From Saprospiraceae bacterium (GTDB lineage: Bacteria > Bacteroidota > Bacteroidia > Chitinophagales > Saprospiraceae): a stretch of DNA of 64,000 nucleotides. Shown piece after piece: positions 22,501 to 32,600 of the stretch; the stretch's first letter is position 1; the number at the start of each line of letters is the position of its first letter. The position numbers and the translations under genes are program-made. The stretch lies in assembly GCA_019638455.1 (NCBI GenBank), contig JAHBTU010000001.1, forward strand, positions 387,501 through 451,500. The letters are read 5' to 3'. Below the pieces are notes generated by a model that worked only from the letters and a program-made list of their open reading frames with translations, had not been told where the DNA came from and did not search any database.

Positions 22501-23624
22501 TTTTCTGCCCGATGGTATGAGCATCCGTTCAATTCCTCAGACCGCTCTTACAAAACATATTTGAAGCAGAAAGTTTCTGGACGGCCTCAAACAGACGCGA
22601 AAATTCTGACAAAAAGTTGGATGTGCTTGTGCGTTTGCAAATCTTTTGATTTACGATTTACGATTTATGAATGACGATTTACAGCCCAGCCGATTGCAGC
22701 GGATGCGAATGCCTGTCTGGTTGAATCCCTTCCGCTGCAAAAAACAAGCCGCAAGGTTACGGGTTTTCCAAGGTATTCGTCCGACGAGTTAAGGAATCAC
22801 GTTTGCGAAACTTTGAAAGTTTCGTAAACGTATTTAGAAAATCGCAAATCGCAAATCTCCATTCTACCTCTTTTTAGGCACGATGTTTGTCGTTTATCTG
22901 ACAGACTGCCGGAAAAAAGTCGCCGAGCAGACATAAACCAACACATCGGTCGGAACAGAGAATCAACAGTGTAGCGCACACACAGACAAATACTTACACC
23001 TGAAAACATTTTTTTACCCACGCAATACGCTCCATTTTAACACCCAAACAGCAAGAAAATTAACCCAAACTGGGGTGAAAATTTCAGGCGGTGCTTTACT
23101 TTCGCGCTGTTTTTATGCTAATCCACATAGCCCTCACAGCAAGGGGCAGTTTAATCCCATGAGTGTTGAAGTTGCCTCCCTCGATGCCGGTCAACCGCTG
23201 ACCTATACGCACCGACCCGCCTTTCTCACTCAGCATTGGATACTTACTCACTGACCGATTTTGGACGAGCGTTCGGACGCATCCCCCCGACGCTACGGAC
23301 AAGACTCTGTTGTGCGCCTTGATGTTGCAAGGCCGAACAGCACGCATCTGTGTTTATGCACCCCGACCTTGTGAAAAAAGCCACGGAGCAACAAAACCGA
23401 TACCAACCATGATGCATCCCGCTTCCCTCCGATTACGCGCCCTCGCGACCCTCTCGCGTCGCGCTCCTTGTTTTTCCACGACACACCATAATAGCATTGT
23501 ATCAACCGACCACCCGCCCGACTCCGGCCCTCCGCCGGATGCCGGGCAGGCTTATCCGTACACTCGACCGATAACCTGCATGACAAATCTCCTTTTTTGC
23601 TCACCCTCTCATCCCTTCACGATT
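22501..23624. other. Long gene-free region and leader of the giant protein gene
   Basis: No convincing gene. It holds AT-rich short repeats (TTTACGATTTACGATTTA near 22650), a hairpin at 22801, and a leader of up to ~500 nt before the giant gene. A partial -7-like TACTTTCG at 23097 could mark its promoter, but no matching -33 element was found. The frame is open from 23310, but the stretch before MRNKLNL has no signal-peptide logic and is not taken as coding. Confidence 0.5.
22801..22829. repeat. Stem-loop GTTTGCGAAACTTT / AAAGTTTCGTAAAC
   Basis: A 14-bp stem with one wobble and almost no loop. It is a short palindrome of the kind repeated in many Bacteroidota genomes; only one copy was seen here. 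Confidence 0.6.
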
Positions 23625-26600
23625 ATGAGAAACAAATTAAACCTAACTAATTTTTGCTCGCTCGCTTGCGCTTCAGCCCGCGATGCTTTCACCAAAAGAC
23701 TGCCCATGCTGGCTGCCGTCGCAACACTTTTGATGGTGTGCGCCGTGCAAGGATGGGGGCAGACGACGGGCGACTACCGCAGCCGCCAATCAGGCGACTG
23801 GAACGATGGCTGCACTTGGGAACGATACAACGGTACCAACTGGGTAGTGCAGTGCCCCTTCCCGGAGGTGGCGGGCACTGCATCAAGTTCAAAAAACATT
23901 ACAACTGGTACTACTCATGCAGTCTCTCTCCCTGCGGGTATTGCGAGTGGTGACTTATTACTTATTTTTTGGGCTGATGCAAATGACGTAAATACTGCAC
24001 CGACCACGCCATCTGGCTGGACTCAACTTTATACAAATAATGCTGGTTCGAGGTATCGTGTAGCTTGGTATAAAGTTGCAGACGGAACGGAAAGCACTAC
24101 TATCAATATCACAGCTGGTGCAGAACGCAGTGCGCACAACTCTTACCGTATTGCTGCGGGTACTTATCAGGGGGTGCCAGTAGCGGCAAGTCCAGCAACC
24201 GGCAACTCCAATTCCGCAAACCCTCCAAACCTAACTTCAGGATTTGGCAACGTCAATACCCTCTGGATAGCAGCGGCACATTCTGTGGGTGATGAAAACG
24301 CGGTAGGTGCTCCGACCGATTTTGGCAACCAAGTAAGTGGTTATACAGGAAACACGGGTAATGCTCATGCCAGAATGGTTACTGCCCGCCGAGAATTTCA
24401 GGCCACAAGCCAAGACCCGGGGGCTTTTGGCAACTATTCTGCCAACAGGGAGTGGGCCGCCAACACCATCGCTATTCAAAGCGTAACAACTATCGGCACG
24501 CCCACAAGCACCAGCGGCGCCATTACCATTCGCAGCCCGCATACGGTGACCTTCAACGCTGCTATCACGGTTGACCAAGTGGTCATCGAATCGGGCGCGA
24601 CAGTGACTCAAACTGCCAACATGACCATAGCTAATGGCCTAGGTGATGACCTCGTGGTGGATGGCACACTAAACCGTACCGGAGGTGACTTGACCATACA
24701 AAGTGGTGCGAATATGGTAGTGAATGGCACTTACTCGCGCAATGGCGGCAACGTGACAACCACGGGTACTTTGGCCTTCAATAATGGAGGCATATACATT
24801 CACAATATAAATGGCGGCACCGTCCCCACCGCCACTTGGAATGCCAACTCCAACTGCAATATCACCGGGATGGCAGGTACCTACCCCGGAGGCATGGGGC
24901 AGACGTTTGGGAATGTGGCGTTTGTCCGCTCTTCGGCTAATAATGTCACAATGGGTTCAAATCTAACCTGCTTGGGCAACCTTACTCATTCAAACTCGAA
25001 CACTGGTGTGCTGAGCATGACGACCTCTGGTACTAACAGAACCATTGATGTTGGAGGGAGTTTCTCAATGACTTCCGGTAATTTTACGATGGTTGGAAAC
25101 AATGGCACCGCTACTATCAATACTACTGGTGATTTTAGTATATCTGGCGGCACACTCAATATGAAAACAGGCAACGGTGCAGCCGCCCTCAACGTTACCG
25201 GCAACTTCACCAAAACAGGAGGCACATTCAACCAGCGCGCCAACGCCACATCAACGTCTATCATAACCGTTGGAGGCAATTTCAGCCACAGTTCCGGCAC
25301 TTATGATATGTCCGGTGCAAATGCAATAGGAGTTTTGAACGTTGCTGGCAACTTCTCCATAACTGGTGGTACTATCACAGAATCTTCCACTGGCAGTGGC
25401 TCCATCAACTTCAACGGCTCAGGTAACCAAACCTACACCTCCGGCGGCACGGTGTCCAACATCATCAACTTCACCGTGAACAGCGGTGCTTTCCTGCAAA
25501 TGGCTGCGGCGGGTACTACGGTAACAGGTGGAGGCTCTTTTACGCTGTCCAACGGTGCCACGCTCGGTATTCGCTCTACAGCGGGTATTACTTCTTCCGG
25601 CGCTACGGGCAACGTTCAAGTGACAGGTACCCGCACCTTCAACACCGGCGCCAACTACGTCTATAACGGCACCGCCGCTCAAAACACGGGCAACGGTCTG
25701 CCCGCCACGGTGAACAACCTCACCTTCGACAACACCGGCGGGGCGGTCACCCTCAACTCGGCGCGAAATATCACGAACGACTTTTCCATCACAACGGGGT
25801 CAATCGCCAATCTTGGAGCGGCTTTGACCCATACCGCCAACACCCTGACGTTGGGTGGCGCGGGTACCGTGAATGGCTCATGGGGACACCCGTCCTCTCC
25901 TGCCACCAACACGAACAACGTTTTCTTTGCCAACGCAACGGGCATCGTGAACGTGGCGACCAACTCTTCCCCATGTGTGTCCCTCACCACCACAGCAGGC
26001 TCCAACAGCCCTGTCTGCGAAGGAGAAGACCTGCTGCTCACGGCATCTGATGCCACAGGTGGCACTCCACCCTACGAATACAACTGGGAAGGCCCCGGTG
26101 GCTACACCTCCGATGAGCAAAACCCCACCCGCGCCAACGCGACCCCGGCCATGGGCGGCACCTACACCGTGACCGTGACGGATGCTGATGGCTGCACGGG
26201 CACGAGCAGCATGTCGGTGACGGTGAACGCGGCACCGGCTTGCAGCATTACAGGCTTCGACCTGATATGCGCCTTCGACGAAGGCTATGTTTACACCGCA
26301 CCTCTCTCCTCCAATTATGAATGGTCGGTAACAGGCGGCACCATTATCGGCTCCAACACCAACCAATCGGTTGTGGTGGATGCAGGCAATGTCGGCACCA
26401 TGACGGTTTTCCTGACCGTGACGGATGCGAATGGTTGTACCTCGACGTGTGAGGAGTCGTTTACCGTGAACCCGCACCCCGACATCACGCTCACCGACTC
26501 AGACCTTGAGGTGTGTGCAGGTGATACGGATGCGGAACTTCCATATTCTGGCACTTCTGAAAGCCCCAACCAATACAGCCTCAACTTTGATGCGGCGGCG

Positions 26601-29600
26601 GAAGCAGAGGGCTTTGTGGATGTGACCAATGCGACCTTGCCAGCCAGTCCCATTTCGGTGGTGGTGCCCGGCGGCGCGGCCCCCGGCACCTACAACGCCA
26701 TCCTGACGGTGCGCAATAGCACGACAGTTTGCGTCAGCCCAGAATATCCCATCACCATCACCATCCATCCGTTGCCCGAGGCAACATGCCCCGATGATTT
26801 TGAGGTGTGTATCAATGCTGGCTCGCAGACGCTGACAGCCACGCCAGCGGGTGGGGTGTATAGCGGTGCGGGTACTTCAGGCAATCAATTCAGCCCATCC
26901 ACAGCGGGTGTTGGCACACACACCATTACATATACTTACACGGACGGCAATGGCTGTGTGGATGTCTGTGAATTCGACATCACCGTGAACCCCCAGCCTG
27001 CGGTAACCTGCCCGGCTGACCTCACGGTGTGCATCAACGGCACTCCCATTGATTTGACCGCATTGGCAGGCGTAAGCCCTGCGGGCGGCACATTCAGCGG
27101 TGCTGGTGTGACGGCCAATACATTCAACCCAGCTGCTGCGGGCGGCGTGGGCAACAAAATCATCACCTACGTCGTGACGGACGGCAATGGCTGCACGAAT
27201 GCTTGCACTTTCACCATCACGGTGGCTGCGCTGCCAACAGTGACTTGTCCTGCGAACCAATCGGTGTGCGTGGATGAGTTGCCGCTCGACCTGACTACTT
27301 TGGGCGCTTTGCCAGCAGGAGGCACTTTCTCCGGCACGGGTGTGACGGGCGATGAGTACTCCGCTGGTGCAGGCACGACCAACACCGTGACTTATACCTT
27401 TACGGATGGCAACGGCTGCACCAATTCCTGTAATTTCAATATCACGGTGAATGCGTTGCCAGTGATGGATTGTCCTGATGCTCAGGAGGTGTGCGTGGAT
27501 GAGTTGCCGCTCGACCTGACTACTTTGGGTGCCTTGCCGGCAGGCGGCACTTTCTCCGGCACGGGCGTGACGGGCAATAGCTACTCTGCTGGGGCAGGCA
27601 CGACCAACACCGTGACTTACACCTTTACGGATGGCAATGGCTGCACCAACTCTTGCGATTTTGATATTACAGTAAATGCACTACCCGTAGTGACCTGCCC
27701 GGATGATGTCACAGTTTGCTTGAATGCTTCTCCGCTCAATTTGACGGGAGGCACTCCCGGCGGCGGTGTCTTTACAGGCACTGGCGTGACAGGCAATCAG
27801 TTCGACCCATCGGTGGGTGTGGGTGACTATACCATTACTTATACGGCATCGGATGCCAACGGCTGCTCGAACACTTGCACGTTTGTCATCACGGTGGTGG
27901 CGCCGATTCCTCCGACTTGCCCAGATGACGAAGAGGTCTGCGAAAACGATGACCCATTCACGTTGACCGACGGCACACCGGGCGGCGGTTCATTCAGCGG
28001 TCCCGGCGTGACGGGCAATACGTTCAACCCCGCGGCTGCCAGCCTCGGCGCCAACGTCATTACCTATACCGCAACGGATGCCAATGGCTGCTCGGCTTCT
28101 TGCACGTTCACCATCACGGTGAATGCGGCACCCGAACCCACCTGCCCCGAGCCTATCACGGTTTGTGTGGATGGCGACCCGGTTGATTTGGAAGAGGGCG
28201 ACCCGACAGGTGGCACGTTCAGCGGCGACGGCGTGACGGGCAATCAATTCAATCCCGGAGCAGTAGGCGGTGCGGGCAGCTATACGGTGACCTATACCGT
28301 GACGGATGCCAACGGCTGCACGGGTACTTGCGAATTCACGGTCACGGTAGTGGATGGGCCAGTCATTGACGAATGTCCGGAAGATGTGACGATTTGTTTC
28401 GATGAATTGCCATACACATTGAGCGGCGGCGACCCATCGGGTGGCACGTTCAGCGGCGACCATGTGGATAATGGAAGTTTTGACCCTCCCGGCCCCGGCA
28501 CTTACGAAGTCACCTACACCATCAGCGATGATAATGACTGCGAGACATCTTGCACATTTGAAATCGAGGTGCTTCCGCTGCCAGCCATTGATGTCTGCCC
28601 GGCTGATGTGACCGTTTGCATTGACGAGCTGCCGCTGACCTTGACGCAAGGTGAACCGGAAGGCACGTTCAGCGGCGACGGCGTGGATAGCGATGCTGGT
28701 ACCTTCGACGCGACAGAAGGTGGCGAATACACCATCACTTACACGGTGGAAGATGCCAACGGTTGTACTAACACCTGCGAGTTCACCGTCACGGTGAACG
28801 AGTTGCCCGAACTGGATTGCCCGGTTGAGCCAATCACCGTTTGCGTGGATGAAGAGCCGTTTGAACTGACGTACGTCACCCCAGCAGGTGGTGATTACAG
28901 CGGCGACGGTGTGGACAACAACACATTCGATCCAGCAGAGGCGGGTGTTGGCGACCATGATATCACTTACACCTACACCGACCCGGTCACGGAGTGTACC
29001 AATACTTGCACGTTTGTGATTACAGTCGTTGGGTTGCCTGTTGTGGACTGCCCGGAAGACATCACGGTGTGCATTGACGATGAACCATTTGCTTTGGATG
29101 CCGGTGGCGAACACACGGGCGACGGTGTGGACAACAACACATTCGACCCTGCAGCCGCTAACCTCGGCGAGAACATTATTACGTTCACGGTGACAGGCAG
29201 CTTTGGTTGCACCGCAACTTGCACATACACCATCACGGTGAAGGAATTGCCCGTCGTGGAGTGTCCTGAAAGCTTCTCGGTGTGTATCAACGCATCGCCG
29301 TTTGCTTTGGCGGGCGGCACACCTGCGGGTGGCACTTATAGTGGCACAGGCGTGAGCGGGGGCAATTTCAACCCTGCTCTGGCAGGTGTCGGCTCGCACC
29401 TCATCACCTACACTTATGCTGATGAGGATGGCTGCGAAAGTTCTTGCACTTTCTTTATCACGGTGAACCCGCTTCCTGTGGTTGAATGCCCAGCTGGTTT
29501 TGAAGTGTGTATTGATGAGCCAACTTTCCCGCTGACGGGCGCTACCCCAGACGGCGGCACTTATAGCGGCGACGGGGTGGTTGCTGGCAACTTCAATGCT

Positions 29601-32600
29601 GCACTGGCTGGCGCAGGTGCCAAAACCATCACCTACACCTACACAGACGGCAACGGCTGCACCAATTTCTGCGACTTCACCATCACGGTGAAACCGCTTC
29701 CGGTGGTGACTTGCCCGAATGAAGCGATTGATGTATGCGTGGATGACGAAGCGATTGGCCTAACCTCTTTGGTATCGCCGGCCGGCGGCACCTTCGAAGG
29801 CCCAGGTGTGACGGGCACCAACTTCAACCCTGCTGATGCAGGAGTTGGTAGCCACACCATCACCTACACCTACACGGACGACGACACGGATTGCACCAAT
29901 TCTTGCTCGTTCACGATTGATGTGAATGCGCTGCCATTGGTGACTTGCCCTGCTGCTCAAGATGTGTGCATTGATGTCCCGGCATTCTTGCTGACAGGTG
30001 GCACGCCCGCAGGTGGCACATATAGCGGCGACGGCGTGGACAGCGACACGGGTGAGTTTGACCCGGAGGAGGCAGGTTTGGGTACGCACACACTCACTTA
30101 CACTTACCAAGACGACAATGGCTGTGAGAACAGCTGTACGTTCGACATCACGGTGATAGAAGCACCTGTGGCCACTTGCCCGACGGTAGATGCTGTTTGC
30201 TTGAACGAAGCGCCCTTCCTGCTTGCAGGTGGTCTGCCTACAGGCGGCACTTACAGCGGCCCGGGTGTATCGGGTGGCATTTTCACGGCATCTACGGCAG
30301 GTGTTGGCCTCCACACCATTACTTATACGGTGACGGTGGCTGGCTGCACGGACGACTGCACGTTCGACATTCAGGTAAATGGCATCCCGGCTGTCACCTT
30401 CACAGGCCCCGGCACTTGCCTGAGCTTGGATGGCGCTTCGGTTGACCTGACCGCTTTGGCTTCCCCCGCAGGTGGCACGTTCAGCGGCCCGGGCGTGGTC
30501 GGCAACGAATTTGTTCCCTCCGAAGCAGGGGTCGGCATTCATGTCGTGACCTACACGGTGACCGATGGCACTTGCTCGAACACCGCCACCGCCGCCTTCG
30601 AGGTGGTGGACCAACAGCCGTTGGTGCTGGCCATCGAAGCGCCCGCAACTGCACAGTGCAACGAAACCGTGACGGTGAGTGTGGTGGCGCAAAGTGGCTT
30701 TGATGCCATCACGGGTATCAGCTACACCCTTTCTTGGAATCCTGATGAGTTGGAGTATGTGTCAAGCGCAGGCGACGACTTCGACGGGTTCTTGTTCATT
30801 GATGACTTGAATGCAGCAAACGGACAGTTGGGCTACTTCTTCTTCTCGCTCTTTGACGGTATCACCATACCTACCCCTCCGGACGTTGAATTGTTGTCCA
30901 TCGAGTTCATAGCCAAAGCATGCAACGGCGCTGCTTCCATCGTCTTCAGCGAAGAAATTTACCCAATCGAAGCGACCAACGAAAATGCGTCCTTGTGCCT
31001 GCCGCTTGAGGTAGATGCCGCTGGCGCTGAAATAGACATTCAAGACGACATCGAACCAGAGGTGACTTGCCCGACCCCGGATGCGTTCCCGGCAGTCAAC
31101 TGCGAGGCGTTGGTCACTTTCGACCCCGCCGTCGCGACCGACAATTGCGACACGGATGTGGAAGTCACTTATGTGGACGAAGACAACAACCCGGTTGACC
31201 CGGCTGGCACTACTTTCCCAGTGGGTCAGCACGTCGTGACCGTGACGGCCACGGACGACTGCGGCAACACCGCCACTTGCGAAATCCTTATCAAAGTGGT
31301 GGACGAAGATGCTCCGGTGATTGACTGCGATTTGATTTTAGACCTTGAGTTCGTGGCAGGCCCGGATTGCACCAGCGATGAAAACGTGGCGGTTCCGGTT
31401 GCTGAAGATGACTGCGACGGTGAAATCACCGCCACAGGTGTCCGCAGCGACGGTGAGCCTTTGGATGCTCCGTGGCCACTTGGTGCCACCACCATCACTT
31501 GGACATTCGAGGACCAGTTTGGCAATGCCACCATCTGCGAACAAGTCGTGACAGTAGTGGACGAAACCGCACCCGAAATCACTTGCCCAGACCCGGCTAC
31601 CATCACGGTGTCGAACGACCCGGGTGAATGCTCGGCAGTGGTGAACTTTGCGGCCACCGCCATAGACAACTGCGACGAAGCAGTGACAATCGTTTATCAA
31701 GACGAAAATGAAGACCCGGTTACGCCGGGTACCACGGTGTTCCCGGTGGGTACCACCATCGTGACAGCGATTGCTTCCGATATTTCGGGCAATAGTGCCG
31801 AATGTACCATCACCATCGTGGTGAACGACGATGAAGACCCCGCGTTGGATTGCCCGCTCGACCCGATTGAAGTTTCGACCGACCCGGGTATATGCACGGC
31901 TTCCACCGCAGCCATCGGCGCTTCGGCAACTGACAACTGCGACGACGACGTTCAACTGACGTTCTCGCCCGCAGCTCCCTATCCGCTCGGCGAGACCATT
32001 GTCACCGTCACCGCTACCGATGAAGCGGGCAATACTGCCGAATGCACTGTCACCGTGACAGTCATAGACGACGAATTGCCAACCATCGAGTGCCCAGACC
32101 CGGTTGAGGTCTTGGCAGATGCAGGTGCCTGTGTGGCAACGGGTGTGCTTCTGGGCGAACCAACCGCGTCGGACAACTGCGGCGTGGATGAAGTGACCAA
32201 CGATGCACCCACCGAATTCCCTGTGGGCGAAACCACCGTCACTTATACCGTGACTGACGTGAACGGCAACACTGCCACTTGCACACAAGTTGTCACGGTC
32301 ATTGACGACGAAGACCCAGAACTCATCTGCCCATCCGCACCGCTTGTTTTCGACAACGACCCGGGCGAGTGCTCGGCCATTGTGGAGTTTGCGGACGACG
32401 CGGTGACAGCCTTCGACAACTGCGGCACGCCAACAATTACTTATGCTCCGCCAAGCGGCTCGGAATTCCCCGTCGGCACCACACAAGTTACCGTGACCGC
32501 CACGGATGCTTCCGGCAACACGGCTACCTGTATCTTGGAAGTGACCGTTGAGGACAACGAAGAGCCGACATTGACTTGCCCGGGCAACATCACCAAGACG

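Noticed and set aside
23310..23624. 105-codon extension of giant protein 1
   Set aside because: It would place the clear leader sequence in the interior; the text resembles untranslated leader rather than protein.
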